Source of the DNA: Chania multitudinisentens RB-25
GTDB taxonomy: Bacteria; Pseudomonadota; Gammaproteobacteria; Enterobacterales; Enterobacteriaceae
Assembly (NCBI RefSeq): GCF_000520015.2
Contig: NZ_CP007044.2
Span: 2,542,001-2,606,000 of the forward strand
DNA length: 64,000 nt
Reading direction: 5' to 3'
Shown here: piece by piece, positions 42,237-51,339 of the stretch
How positions within the stretch are numbered: position 1 is the first letter of the stretch
Layout: each line of letters starts with the position of its first letter
Translations under genes and position numbers: made by a program
The notes under the pieces: model-generated
Told to the model about the DNA's origin: nothing
What the model saw: only the letters and a program-made list of their open reading frames with translations
The model's database searches: none

Positions 42237-44516
42237 ATGGACGAACAGCTCAAACAGAGTGCTCTTGATTTCCATCAGTTTCCTGTTCCTGGGAAGATTC
42301 AGGTATCTCCAACCAAACCGCTGGCAACGCAGCGCGATCTGGCCTTGGCTTATTCACCAGGCGTGGCGGCACCTTGCCTGGAAATCGCCGCCGATCCGTT
42401 GGCCGCCTACAAATATACCGCGCGCGGTAACCTGGTGGCGGTGATCTCCAACGGTACGGCGGTGCTGGGGCTGGGGAATATCGGCGCGTTAGCCGGTAAA
42501 CCGGTGATGGAAGGAAAAGGCGTTCTGTTTAAGAAATTTTCCGGTATTGATGTGTTCGATATCGAAGTTGATGAACTTGATCCTGACAAACTGATCGACG
42601 TGATTGCCGCATTGGAACCTACCTTTGGCGGGATTAATCTGGAGGATATCAAAGCACCGGAATGTTTCTATATTGAGAAAAAGCTGCGTGAACGCATGAA
42701 TATCCCAGTGTTTCATGATGATCAGCATGGTACCGCGATCATTACCACCGCTGCGGCGCTGAACGGCCTGCGCGTGGTGAAAAAGAACATCTCCGACGTG
42801 CGGTTGGTGGTATCAGGCGCAGGCGCTGCGTCTATTGCTTGCCTGAACCTGCTGGTGGCGCTGGGGCTGCGTAAGCAGAACATTACCGTTTGTGACTCCA
42901 AAGGCGTGATCTATAAAGGCCGCGATGCTCACATGGAGGAAACCAAAGCGGCCTATGCCATCGAAGATAATGGCCAGCGGACGCTGGGTGATGCCATTCC
43001 GCAGGCTGATATGTTCCTCGGCTGCTCCGGCCCTGGTGTGTTGACGCAGGAAATGGTGAAAACCATGGCCAGAGATCCATTAATCATGGCGCTGGCTAAC
43101 CCGGAACCGGAAATCCTGCCGCCGCTGGCTAAAGCGGTGCGCCCGGACGCCATCATCTGCACCGGGCGTTCGGATTACCCAAACCAGGTTAACAACGTGC
43201 TGTGCTTCCCGTTCATCTTCCGTGGCGCGCTGGATGTAGGTGCCACTACCATTAATGAAGAGATGAAGCTGGCTTGTGTGCATGCGATTGCCGATCTGGC
43301 GCTGGCAGAGCAGAGCGACGTGGTGGCTTCGGCCTACGGTGGCCAGGATCTTTCTTTTGGCCCGGAATATATCATTCCAAAACCCTTCGATCCGCGTTTG
43401 ATTGTGAAGATTGCACCGGCGGTGGCTAAGGCGGCGATGGATTCGGGGGTTGCTACCCGTCCAATCCAGGATTTTGATGCCTATGTTGAGAAACTGACCG
43501 AGTTCGTTTACAAAACCAACCTGTTTATGAAGCCGATCTTCTCACAGGCGAAGAAAGAGATGAAACGGGTGGTGCTGGCGGAAGGTGAGGAGGAGCGGGT
43601 ACTGCATGCGACGCAGGAGCTGGTATCGCAGGGATTAGCCTACCCGGTTCTGATTGGCCGCCCAAGCGTGATCGAAATGCGCCTGAAGAAACTGGGCCTG
43701 CAATTGACATCAGGCAAAGATTTCGAAGTGGTGAACAATGAATCCGATCCGCGTTTCAATGAGTACTGGGGTGAGTATTACCAGATCATGAAGCGTCGCG
43801 GTGTTTCACAAGAGCAGGCACGCCGCGCAGTGATCGGTAACCCAACGCTGATCGCGGCGATTATGCTGCACCGTGGTGAAGCCGATGCCATGATCTGCGG
43901 CACCATCGGCAGTTACCATGAGCATTATGAAGTGGTGGAGAAAGTGCTGGGCTTCCGCGCCGGGGCGCATGTGGCCGGAGCGATGAATGCGTTATTGCTG
44001 CCGAGTGGTAACACCTTTATTGCTGATACCTACGTTAACGACGATCCGACGCCAGAACAGCTGGCAGAAATCACGCTGATGGCGGCGGAAACCGTGCGCC
44101 GTTTCGGTATTGAGCCGAAGGTCGCGTTGTTATCCCATTCCAGCTTTGGTTCTTCTAACAGCCCGGCAGCCTGCAAAATGCGTAAAACGCTGGAGCTGGT
44201 CAACCAGATAGCACCGGAATTGGAAATTGATGGTGAAATGCACGGTGATGCTGCGCTGGTGGAAAGTATTCGTCATGACCTGATGCCAGACAGCCCGTTG
44301 AAAGGGGCGGCTAACGTGTTGATTATGCCGAATATGGAGGCGGCGCGTATCAGCTACAACCTGTTGCGGGTGTCTTCTTCCGAAGGGGTGACCGTGGGGC
44401 CAGTACTGATGGGAGTCGCTAAACCGGTACATATCCTGACGCCGATCGCATCGGTACGCCGTATCGTCAATATGGTGGCGCTGGCGGTCGTAGAAGCGCA
44501 GACCGCACCGCTGTAA
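42237..44516 (+). CDS. maeB: NADP-dependent malic enzyme MaeB
   Basis: 759 residues, as in E. coli (759). The N-terminal half (about 1-430) is the malic enzyme: LAYSPGVAAPCLEIA, VFHDDQHGTAIITTAAALNG, and the NADP loop VVSGAGAASIACL. The C-terminal half (about 430-759) resembles phosphotransacetylase and is thought to be regulatory. It decarboxylates malate to pyruvate with NADPH production. The gene resumes the E. coli order after the 31-42 kb insert. Confidence 0.97.
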   Translation: MDEQLKQSALDFHQFPVPGKIQVSPTKPLATQRDLALAYSPGVAAPCLEIAADPLAAYKYTARGNLVAVISNGTAVLGLGNIGALAGKPVMEGKGVLFKKFSGIDVFDIEVDELDPDKLIDVIAALEPTFGGINLEDIKAPECFYIEKKLRERMNIPVFHDDQHGTAIITTAAALNGLRVVKKNISDVRLVVSGAGAASIACLNLLVALGLRKQNITVCDSKGVIYKGRDAHMEETKAAYAIEDNGQRTLGDAIPQADMFLGCSGPGVLTQEMVKTMARDPLIMALANPEPEILPPLAKAVRPDAIICTGRSDYPNQVNNVLCFPFIFRGALDVGATTINEEMKLACVHAIADLALAEQSDVVASAYGGQDLSFGPEYIIPKPFDPRLIVKIAPAVAKAAMDSGVATRPIQDFDAYVEKLTEFVYKTNLFMKPIFSQAKKEMKRVVLAEGEEERVLHATQELVSQGLAYPVLIGRPSVIEMRLKKLGLQLTSGKDFEVVNNESDPRFNEYWGEYYQIMKRRGVSQEQARRAVIGNPTLIAAIMLHRGEADAMICGTIGSYHEHYEVVEKVLGFRAGAHVAGAMNALLLPSGNTFIADTYVNDDPTPEQLAEITLMAAETVRRFGIEPKVALLSHSSFGSSNSPAACKMRKTLELVNQIAPELEIDGEMHGDAALVESIRHDLMPDSPLKGAANVLIMPNMEAARISYNLLRVSSSEGVTVGPVLMGVAKPVHILTPIASVRRIVNMVALAVVEAQTAPL

Positions 44517-44528
44517 TGTGATGATCAA

Positions 44529-44562
44529 GGCCCCCCGCTGCGTGCAACGGGGGGCTTTTTTT
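44529..44562 (+). terminator. Rho-independent terminator after maeB
   Basis: 8-bp stem GCCCCCCG / CGGGGGGC followed by seven T, 14 bases past the maeB stop; it also faces the convergent yaiI. Confidence 0.92.
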
Positions 44563-44578
44563 ATGCCTTACCGCAGCG

Positions 44579-45034
44579 TTATTGCGCTCGTTTCGCCTGC
44601 TGTAGCCATTTATCCAGTTCGTTGGCGAACTGCTGGCGATCGCGCTGATTCAGGGTGTTTGGCCCCCCGGTCTGGATACCGCTGGCTCGCAGGGTATCCA
44701 TAAAATCACGCATATTCAGGCGTTCACGGATGGTATCCGGCGTGTAGCTCTCCCCGCGCGGATTGAGGGCAATCGCGCCTTTGGCTATCACTTCGGCGGC
44801 CAGCGGGATATCGGCGGTGATCACCAAATCACCAGGCTTACAACGGCGCACGATTTCGTTATCTGCTACGTCAAAACCTGCGGCAACCTGTAGAGTGCGG
44901 ATAAATTTAGATGGCGGAGTGCGCAATGGTTGGTTGGCGACCAAGGTCACCAGCATGGCGGTGCGTTCTGCCGCGCGGAACAGCACTTCTTTGATCACAT
45001 TCGGACAGGCATCCGCATCAACCCAAATCTGCAT
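44579..45034 (-). CDS. yaiI: YaiI, UPF0178 family protein
   Basis: 151 residues. MQIWVDADACPNVIKEVLFR and the later DLVITADIPLAAEVI are typical of the UPF0178/YaiI family, which has a PIN-like acidic core (Asp residues at 6 and 8 and about 85). Biochemical function is not established. It follows hemF with a one-base overlap, so it is co-transcribed; in E. coli yaiI lies elsewhere. Confidence 0.9.
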   Translation of the reverse strand: MQIWVDADACPNVIKEVLFRAAERTAMLVTLVANQPLRTPPSKFIRTLQVAAGFDVADNEIVRRCKPGDLVITADIPLAAEVIAKGAIALNPRGESYTPDTIRERLNMRDFMDTLRASGIQTGGPNTLNQRDRQQFANELDKWLQQAKRAQ

Positions 45035-45954
45035 TATTCTTGCTCCTGCAACCAGTCGCGAACGGGCAGGAAATCGCGATAAAGCGCGGCTTCCGGGCTA
45101 CCTTCTACCGGTTGGTAATTATACTCCCAGCGCACCAGAGGCGGCATGGACATCAGAATCGATTCGGTACGGCCACCGCTTTGTAGCCCGAACAGCGTAC
45201 CGCGATCCCACACCAGATTGAATTCCACATAGCGGCCGCGGCGGTAAAGCTGGAACTGACGCTGCTCCTCGCCCCAAGGTAATGTTTTGCGCTTTGCCAC
45301 AATCGGCAGATAGGCGTCTAAGAAACCTTCGCCTACGGCCTGGGTAAACGCAAAACAGGTCGCGAAATCCGGGGTGTTCAGATCGTCAAAAAACAGACCA
45401 CCAATGCCGCGTGCTTCGTTACGGTGCTTAATAAAGAAATAGTCGTCGCACCATTTTTTATATTTCGGGTATACATCGTCCCCGAATGGGGCACAGAGCC
45501 GTTGTGCCGTGCGGTGCCAATGCACGGCATCGTCTGCAAAGCCATAGAACGGGGTCAGATCGAAGCCGCCGCCAAACCACCAGACGGGGTCTTTTCCCGG
45601 TTTTTCGGCAATAAAAAAACGCACATTGGCATGGCTGGCGGGAATATAAGGGTTGAGCGGGTGGATCACCACGGAAACCCCCATCGCCTGGAAGCTGCGC
45701 CCGGCTAATTCAGGGCGATGGGCGGTTGCGGAGGCAGGTAATGCAGCGCCGAAAACATGGGAAAAGTTGACGCCAGCCTGTTCAAATACGGCACCCTGGG
45801 TTAAAACCCGGCTACGGCCACCGCCGCCTTCTTCACGCTCCCAACAATCCTCATGAAAATCGGCACCGCCGTCGGCCTGTACTAATTGTTCACAAAGATG
45901 ATCTTGCAGCCTTAACAGAAAGCTTTTTACTGCCTCAATGGTGGGTAAATTCAT
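45034..45954 (-). CDS. hemF: Aerobic coproporphyrinogen III oxidase
   Basis: 306 residues (E. coli HemF 299). It decarboxylates coproporphyrinogen III to protoporphyrinogen IX with oxygen in heme synthesis. GVSVVIHPLNPYIPASHANV, WWFGGGFDLTPFYGF and RYVEFNLVWDRGTLFGLQSGGR (shown in part) are family signatures. In E. coli amiA lies directly upstream; here there is only 173 bases to ypeA, so amiA is missing from this place. Confidence 0.96.
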   Translation of the reverse strand: MNLPTIEAVKSFLLRLQDHLCEQLVQADGGADFHEDCWEREEGGGGRSRVLTQGAVFEQAGVNFSHVFGAALPASATAHRPELAGRSFQAMGVSVVIHPLNPYIPASHANVRFFIAEKPGKDPVWWFGGGFDLTPFYGFADDAVHWHRTAQRLCAPFGDDVYPKYKKWCDDYFFIKHRNEARGIGGLFFDDLNTPDFATCFAFTQAVGEGFLDAYLPIVAKRKTLPWGEEQRQFQLYRRGRYVEFNLVWDRGTLFGLQSGGRTESILMSMPPLVRWEYNYQPVEGSPEAALYRDFLPVRDWLQEQE

Positions 45955-46063
45955 ACAGGTTATTCACAACGGGTAACTGAACAGGGCGCCAAGTATATAC
46001 TCAAAATCATCAGGGGTGCAGCAAGGTGGCGGTTCCCGGCGAGATGAGGGATTAGCCTAGGTC

Positions 46064-46093
46064 TGTGCTGCAACTTCAATCACTTTGGGTATA
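46064..46093. repeat. Fragment of the dispersed repeat near ypeA
   Basis: On the minus strand TACCCAAAGTGATTGAAGTT followed by GCAG resembles the left end of the element at 53322 (AAATAATTCGAGTTGCAG). The rest of the element is absent. Confidence 0.4.
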
Positions 46094-46127
46094 ATCAGAG
46101 AAACACTGTTTATGATGGTGAACCTCA

Positions 46128-46553
46128 ATGGAAATTCGCGTATTTCGGCAAGACGACTTTGAAGAAATCATTACTCTGTGGGAACGTTGTGACCTGCTGC
46201 GGCCGTGGAACGATCCTGAGATGGATATCGAACGTAAACTGAATCACGATCCGGAACTGTTTCTGGTGGCCGAAGTCGGGGGCGAAGTGGTGGGGTCGGT
46301 GATGGGGGGCTACGACGGCCACCGTGGTTCAGCATACTATCTTGGAGTGCACCCGGATTACCGGGGCCGTGGCATTGCCAACGCGCTGATTAACCGCTTG
46401 GAGAAAAAGCTGATTGCCCGGGGTTGCCCGAAAATTCAGCTGATGGTGCGCGAAGACAATGATACCGTGATTGAGATGTATGAAAAGCTGGGCTATGAGA
46501 TCCAAGGCATTACCTGCTTGGGTAAGCGGTTGATCGAAGATCAGGAATATTAA
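46128..46553 (+). CDS. ypeA: YpeA GNAT acetyltransferase
   Basis: 141 residues, as in E. coli YpeA. MEIRVFRQDDFEEIITLW at the N-terminus and the acetyl-CoA loop HPDYRGRGIANALINRLEKK (about residues 75-94) are clear. Substrate unknown. Its stop faces that of the ygiW-like gene with a hairpin between them. Confidence 0.92.
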   Translation: MEIRVFRQDDFEEIITLWERCDLLRPWNDPEMDIERKLNHDPELFLVAEVGGEVVGSVMGGYDGHRGSAYYLGVHPDYRGRGIANALINRLEKKLIARGCPKIQLMVREDNDTVIEMYEKLGYEIQGITCLGKRLIEDQEY

Positions 46554-46558
46554 ACGCG

Positions 46559-46584
46559 TGGGGCGATGAGCCTTCACCGCCCCA
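46559..46584. terminator. Hairpin between convergent ypeA and ygiW-like gene
   Basis: 7-bp stem TGGGGCG / CGCCCCA with a 12-base loop, between two convergent stops. Confidence 0.65.
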
Positions 46585-46591
46585 TTATCGT

Positions 46592-46990
46592 TTATGGCAG
46601 TTTTTTGATGCTTTTTACGTCAACTTCCACACTGTTCCACTCTTTATCCACTTTCCCTTCCAACTGCACTTTGTCTTTCGGGGTGATGGTTTGGCCGTTC
46701 CAGCGTTTTCTATCGATCTCGACCGTCAGAGTGCCGGTTGCGTCGCGGAAGGTATAGGTATCATCACCAATGCGCTGTTCAAGGTTACCCTGCAATATCA
46801 CCCAGGCGTTGTCGTTCAGTGATTTGACCTGATTTGCCGTAGTCAATGCCGCACTTGGGCCGGAAAAACCACCTTGCGGTGTGTTTTGTACCTGAGCCTG
46901 TGGCGCGTTCGGATCAAGGAAGCCGCCTTGTTGTGCCAGAACCGGCGCACTGCACAGGGCGATTAATGCTATCAACGCGATTTTTTTCAT
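46592..46990 (-). CDS. ygiW: YgiW/YdeI-family periplasmic OB-fold protein
   Basis: 132 residues: Sec signal peptide (MKKIALIALIALCSAPVLA, cleavage before QQGGF), a low-complexity Gly/Gln/Pro linker to about residue 45, then the BOF/NirD domain (VKSLNDNAWVILQGNLEQRI ... FRDATGTLTVEIDRKRW). Members in E. coli and Salmonella (YgiW/VisP) are linked to stress tolerance. The exact paralogue (ygiW or ydeI) cannot be fixed from one sequence. Confidence 0.8.
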   Translation of the reverse strand: MKKIALIALIALCSAPVLAQQGGFLDPNAPQAQVQNTPQGGFSGPSAALTTANQVKSLNDNAWVILQGNLEQRIGDDTYTFRDATGTLTVEIDRKRWNGQTITPKDKVQLEGKVDKEWNSVEVDVKSIKKLP

Positions 46991-47164
46991 CTGGATTTGT
47001 CCTTTTATCTGTTATGGAGCCTGTAGCTTTATCTATCAGGCTGTCTGTTTTGTTGCAGAGGATTAAACCATAAGGATCTTAAGAGGTTCTTAAGCTGGAT
47101 ATTGAAAATGGTCTATGTCGCCGCCATCTGAAAGAATAACCATGGTATAAGCAAGGAATGGCGT

Positions 47165-47623
47165 TTGAAGGGCTCAGCACCCCGGTTTTCACCGGACGAT
47201 TACGATCAGCATGGCGTACTGCGTCTCCCACTGTGGTTTTGGGGAGTTTTGATACTCCAGGCCCGCACCTGGATATTGTTTGTGATGGCGGGAGCCTCAC
47301 GCGATCAGGGCGCCGGATTGTTGCAACTGTTTTACCCCGATACTCAGCGTTTTTGGTACGGTATTTTGTTGGGCCTGCCAGCGGCACTGGCTTTTCTGAT
47401 TTGTGGCCGCCGCCAGCAGTGGCCGCGCCTGTGGCGTTGCTGGCGCTGGGTATTGGCGGCCTCTTTGCTGGCGGCTTTACTGGGGGCGCTCTACAGCCTA
47501 TGGGCGCAGGGCGGTAATGAACCGTCGCTGGAGATGGTGTTGGCGTTGCTTGATATCTTGGCGTTAGGTTATCTGTTGTTCAATCAACGGCTAAAGGCCT
47601 GTTTTATGCCACCAGAAGCATAG
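47165..47623 (+). CDS. yfeZ: YfeZ, DUF2919 inner-membrane protein
   Basis: 152 residues, four membrane helices. DYDQHGVLRLPLWFWGVLIL and LQARTWILFVMAGASRDQG match E. coli YfeZ. The frame begins with a TTG at 47165, seven bases after AAGGA; no in-frame ATG lies close by, so a TTG start is likely. Function unknown. It lies between ypeA and yfeY as in E. coli. Confidence 0.82.
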   Translation: MKGSAPRFSPDDYDQHGVLRLPLWFWGVLILQARTWILFVMAGASRDQGAGLLQLFYPDTQRFWYGILLGLPAALAFLICGRRQQWPRLWRCWRWVLAASLLAALLGALYSLWAQGGNEPSLEMVLALLDILALGYLLFNQRLKACFMPPEA

Positions 47624-47748
47624 ATTAATTCCTGGTTTCTGCGGCACTTTTCCCAATTTGCACACTCCAAGCTCGCAACCGATGGTGTCGCCCAGGCAGT
47701 TATGAGAGGCTGAAATGGCTGATGTGTTTGATGTTAAGGAGCTATGAG

Positions 47749-48333
47749 ATGAATATTCGCCCACTGCTGTTAGGGCTACCGTTGTTACTGAGCGGCTGTT
47801 CGACCCTGAGCAATTTCTCCTGGTCCAGCCTGTCGCCGTTCAACTGGTTTGGCGGCAGTATAGAAGTGAGCGGCAAAGGGGTGGGGGGTATCAATGCCAG
47901 CACTCCAATGACGGAAACGGCGATTAGCGAAGGCCTGAACAACAATTACCGCCTGCGTGGCGGCATGGCAACCAGCAACGGCCAGATCGTTTCCTATTAC
48001 CAGGCATTGGACGGCGACCAGGTGAAGTTGGTGATCACCGGTGTGCCGAAGGGCCAGGTACAGCGAGTTGACATGATGGACCCCAGTATTGCTACCGAAT
48101 GGGGCAGCCAGTTGGGTACGCCATTCAGTGAACTCTTCAGCAAAGCCTATGGGGCCTGCAAACTGGGTACTGGTGAGGATGAGGGTAACGTTGAGTGTGT
48201 GGCGGAACAGAGCCGCTATGTTACTTATATCTTCAGTGGCAGATGGGCAGGCCCGCAGGATCTGATTCCGCCTGATGACACTTTGCGGAATTGGACGGTG
48301 AGTAAAATCATCTGGCATGCCAAAGCACAATAA
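47749..48333 (+). CDS. yfeY: YfeY lipoprotein
   Basis: 194 residues with lipoprotein signal MNIRPLLLGLPLLLSGCSTL (lipobox LSGC, Cys17). The remainder matches the RpoE-regulated lipoprotein YfeY, including GGSIEVSGKGVGGINAST and TYIFSGRWAGPQDLIPPDD. Function unknown. ATG 47749 follows AAGGAG; the open frame starts 9 codons earlier. It precedes yfeX. Confidence 0.9.
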   Translation: MNIRPLLLGLPLLLSGCSTLSNFSWSSLSPFNWFGGSIEVSGKGVGGINASTPMTETAISEGLNNNYRLRGGMATSNGQIVSYYQALDGDQVKLVITGVPKGQVQRVDMMDPSIATEWGSQLGTPFSELFSKAYGACKLGTGEDEGNVECVAEQSRYVTYIFSGRWAGPQDLIPPDDTLRNWTVSKIIWHAKAQ

Positions 48334-48390
48334 TTTTCGGTGGGTGCCTGCGGTGGCCCCATTACATCCCAGAGATTGAGGATAATAACA

Positions 48391-49290
48391 ATGACACAGG
48401 TTCAGAGCGGGCTCCTGTTGGAACACTGCCGTTTTGGTATTTTTATTGAAGCCATGGTACAGGGCGAATTCGCTGATTTGCGTCAGGGATGCAAACAATT
48501 CTGCCAGGCGTTGAACGCGTTGCAGCAACAATTCCCAGAGGCTCATTTGGGCGCGGTGGTGGCCTTTGGTGCTGACGTTTGGCACGATCTTTCGAACGGC
48601 CAGGGAGCCAAAGAATTGAAGCCTTTCACGCCGTTAGGCAAAGGCTTGGCACCGGCCACCCAGCGTGATTTGCTGATCCATATTCAATCTCTGCGCCATG
48701 ATGTCAATTTTTCTGTGGCGCAGGCGGCACTGGCCGCGTTTGGCAGCACCATCCGTGTTGAAGAAGAAACCCACGGTTTCCGCTGGATAGAAGAGCGCGA
48801 TCTAAGCGGTTTTATCGATGGCACCGAAAACCCACAAGGTGAAGATCGCCCGGCTGTTGCGGTGATCGGTGAAGATGAAGAAGACGCAGGCGGCAGCTAT
48901 GTGCTGGTGCAGCGTTACGAACATAATCTGCGCCAATGGCAGCGTTTTACCACTGAACAGCAGGAGCAGATGATTGGCCGTACCAAACAGAGCAGCGAGG
49001 AACTGCCGCCGGAACAGCGGCCAGAGACATCGCACGTCAGCCGTGTCGATCTCAAAGAAGAAGGCAAAGGGCTGAAAATTTTGCGTCAGAGCCTGCCTTA
49101 TGGCACTGCCAGCGGCAAGCATGGCCTGTACTTTATTGCCTACTGCGCCCGCCTGCACAATATTGAAAAACAGCTGCTGAGCATGTTCGGTGAACTGGAT
49201 GGCAAACACGATGCTTTACTGCGTTTCAGCCGTGCGGTGACGGGCAGCTACTACTTTGCGCCATCACTGACGCGCCTGTTGTCACTTTAA
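48391..49290 (+). CDS. yfeX: YfeX DyP-type heme peroxidase
   Basis: 299 residues, as in E. coli. The distal heme motif GFIDGTENP (about residues 141-149) with its catalytic Asp, and the proximal His in ETSHVSRVD (about 214), are intact. YfeX oxidises porphyrinogens and other dyes with peroxide; its proposed iron-from-heme release is disputed. ATG 48391 follows TGAGGA. Confidence 0.94.
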   Translation: MTQVQSGLLLEHCRFGIFIEAMVQGEFADLRQGCKQFCQALNALQQQFPEAHLGAVVAFGADVWHDLSNGQGAKELKPFTPLGKGLAPATQRDLLIHIQSLRHDVNFSVAQAALAAFGSTIRVEEETHGFRWIEERDLSGFIDGTENPQGEDRPAVAVIGEDEEDAGGSYVLVQRYEHNLRQWQRFTTEQQEQMIGRTKQSSEELPPEQRPETSHVSRVDLKEEGKGLKILRQSLPYGTASGKHGLYFIAYCARLHNIEKQLLSMFGELDGKHDALLRFSRAVTGSYYFAPSLTRLLSL

Positions 49291-49301
49291 ATGCACGATT
49301 T

Positions 49302-49322
49302 GGAGCCAGTGTTACTGGCTCC
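49302..49322 (+). terminator. Hairpin after yfeX
   Basis: Perfect 9-bp stem GGAGCCAGT / ACTGGCTCC with a GTT loop, 11 bases after the stop. No T tract follows. Confidence 0.6.
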
Positions 49323-49492
49323 GGCTCGCCTGCTTTTGCGGTAACACCGCTCCCATCCTGCCTTATAGCATTTGATGCTTTAACATCACTAAACGGTATA
49401 TAAAAGCGTTACAGGTCTGCATCGAGTTATAAATACACTGAGCATTATCAGGGCGACAGTCCGGCGGTTCGGCTGAGTGTATAAGGTGCAGA

Positions 49493-50506
49493 ATGAAACA
49501 TAAAAGTAGTGTGTTGAAAGGAGGGCTGGCTGCACTGTTATTAGCCAGCGGGACAATTTCTGCGGCTGAATTGCTCAACAGCTCTTATGACGTTTCTCGT
49601 GAATTATTTACTGCGTTGAATCCCGGCTTTGAACAGCAATGGAACCAACAGCATCCGAACGACAAACTGACGATCAAACAATCTCATGCCGGTTCTTCTA
49701 AACAGGCGTTGGCGATCCTGCAAGGCTTGCGTGCCGATGTCGTTACCTATAACCAGGTGACCGATGTCCAGATCCTGCACGATCGCGGCCAGTTGATCCC
49801 GGCCGATTGGCAGCAACGTTTGCCGAACAACAGCTCGCCGTTTTATTCCACCATGGCGTTCCTGGTGCGTAAGGGTAACCCGAAAGGCATCCATACCTGG
49901 AACGATCTGGTGCGTAGTGACGTGCAACTGGTGTTCCCGAATCCTAAAACTTCCGGTAATGGCCGTTATACCTATTTGGCTGCCTGGGGGGCTGCCAGCC
50001 AGGCCAATGATAACGATCAGGCCAAAACCCGCGAGTTTATGACCCGGTTCCTGAAAAATGTGGTGGTGTTTGATACCGGCGGCCGTGGCGCAACCACGAC
50101 CTTTGTTGAACGTGGTTTGGGCGATGTGCTGATCAGCTTCGAATCAGAAGTGAACAATATCCGTAAGCAGTACGGCGCAGACAAATACGAGGTGATCGTC
50201 CCGCCGGTAGACATTCTGGCAGAGTTCCCGGTGGCCTGGGTGGATAAAAACGTTGAGAAAAACGGCACCGAGCAGGCTGCGCAGGCCTACCTGAACTACC
50301 TGTACAGCCCCGCAGCACAGCAGGTGATCACCAGTTTCTATTACCGGGTCTATGACCAGAAAGCGATGGACGCGGCGAAAGGCCAGTTCCCGCAGACCAA
50401 ATTGTTCCGTGTGGAAGAGCAGTTCGGCAGTTGGCCGCAGGTAATGAGCACGCACTTTGTGACCGGCGGTGAACTGGATCAGTTATTAGCGGCAGGGCGT
50501 AAGTAA
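49493..50506 (+). CDS. cysP: Thiosulfate/sulfate-binding protein CysP
   Basis: 337 residues: signal peptide (LKGGLAALLLASGTISAAE) then the periplasmic binding domain. LNSSYDVSRELFTALNP, QSHAGSSKQALAILQGLRAD (sulfate-binding loop) and FPNPKTSGNGRYTYLAAWGA are family signatures. It delivers thiosulfate and sulfate to the CysTWA ABC transporter. Known to be CysB-activated under sulfur limitation; I could not resolve a CysB site in the 200-base leader. The last base of its stop is the first base of the cysT start (TAATG). Confidence 0.95.
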   Translation: MKHKSSVLKGGLAALLLASGTISAAELLNSSYDVSRELFTALNPGFEQQWNQQHPNDKLTIKQSHAGSSKQALAILQGLRADVVTYNQVTDVQILHDRGQLIPADWQQRLPNNSSPFYSTMAFLVRKGNPKGIHTWNDLVRSDVQLVFPNPKTSGNGRYTYLAAWGAASQANDNDQAKTREFMTRFLKNVVVFDTGGRGATTTFVERGLGDVLISFESEVNNIRKQYGADKYEVIVPPVDILAEFPVAWVDKNVEKNGTEQAAQAYLNYLYSPAAQQVITSFYYRVYDQKAMDAAKGQFPQTKLFRVEEQFGSWPQVMSTHFVTGGELDQLLAAGRK

Positions 50507-51339
50507 TGTTGGCGTTGTCCAGCAAACGGGTTTTGCCCGGCTTTACTCTGAGCCTGGGGAGCAGCCTGCTGTATACCTGCCTGATCTTGCTGTTGCCACT
50601 CAGCGCGCTGGTGATGCAACTGGCGCAGATGAGCCTGGCTCAATACTGGGAAGTGATCACCAATCCACAAGTGGTGGCCGCCTATAAAGTCACACTGTTG
50701 GCGGCGGGCGTGGCCAGTATCTTTAACGCGGTGTTTGGCATGTTGATGGCCTGGATACTGACTCGTTATCAGTTTCCTGGCCGTTCTTTGCTGGATGGCC
50801 TGATGGATTTGCCTTTTGCGCTGCCCACGGCGGTGGCTGGTTTGACGCTGGCCGGGTTATTTTCCACCACCGGCTGGTACGGCCAATGGTTGGCACAGTT
50901 CGATATCAAAGTGTCGTTCACCTGGTTGGGGATTGCGGTGGCGATGGCGTTCACCAGCATTCCGTTCGTGGTGCGCACCGTGCAACCGGTGCTGGAAGAG
51001 TTGGGGCCGGAATACGAAGAAGCAGCCGAAACGTTAGGGGCCAGCCGCTGGCAGAGTTTCCGCCGGGTAGTGATGCCAGAGGTGGCTCCGGCGCTGTTGG
51101 CCGGCACCGCACTGTCGTTTACCCGCAGCCTGGGCGAGTTTGGCGCGGTGATCTTTATCGCCGGTAACATCGCCTGGAAGACCGAAGTCACCTCACTGAT
51201 GATTTTTGTCCGTTTGCAGGAGTTCGATTACCCAGCGGCCAGCGCCATTGCTTCGGTGATTCTGGCAGCCTCTTTACTGTTGCTGTTTGCCATTAACGTT
51301 TTGCAGAGCCGCTTTGGCCGCCGTATTGGAGGGCACTGA
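50506..51339 (+). CDS. cysT: Sulfate/thiosulfate ABC permease CysT (CysU)
   Basis: 277 residues, six membrane helices, binding-protein-dependent permease. The EAA loop is EAAETLGASRWQSFRRVVMP (about residues 172-191). It forms a heterodimer with CysW. Its stop overlaps the cysW start. Confidence 0.95.
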   Translation: MLALSSKRVLPGFTLSLGSSLLYTCLILLLPLSALVMQLAQMSLAQYWEVITNPQVVAAYKVTLLAAGVASIFNAVFGMLMAWILTRYQFPGRSLLDGLMDLPFALPTAVAGLTLAGLFSTTGWYGQWLAQFDIKVSFTWLGIAVAMAFTSIPFVVRTVQPVLEELGPEYEEAAETLGASRWQSFRRVVMPEVAPALLAGTALSFTRSLGEFGAVIFIAGNIAWKTEVTSLMIFVRLQEFDYPAASAIASVILAASLLLLFAINVLQSRFGRRIGGH

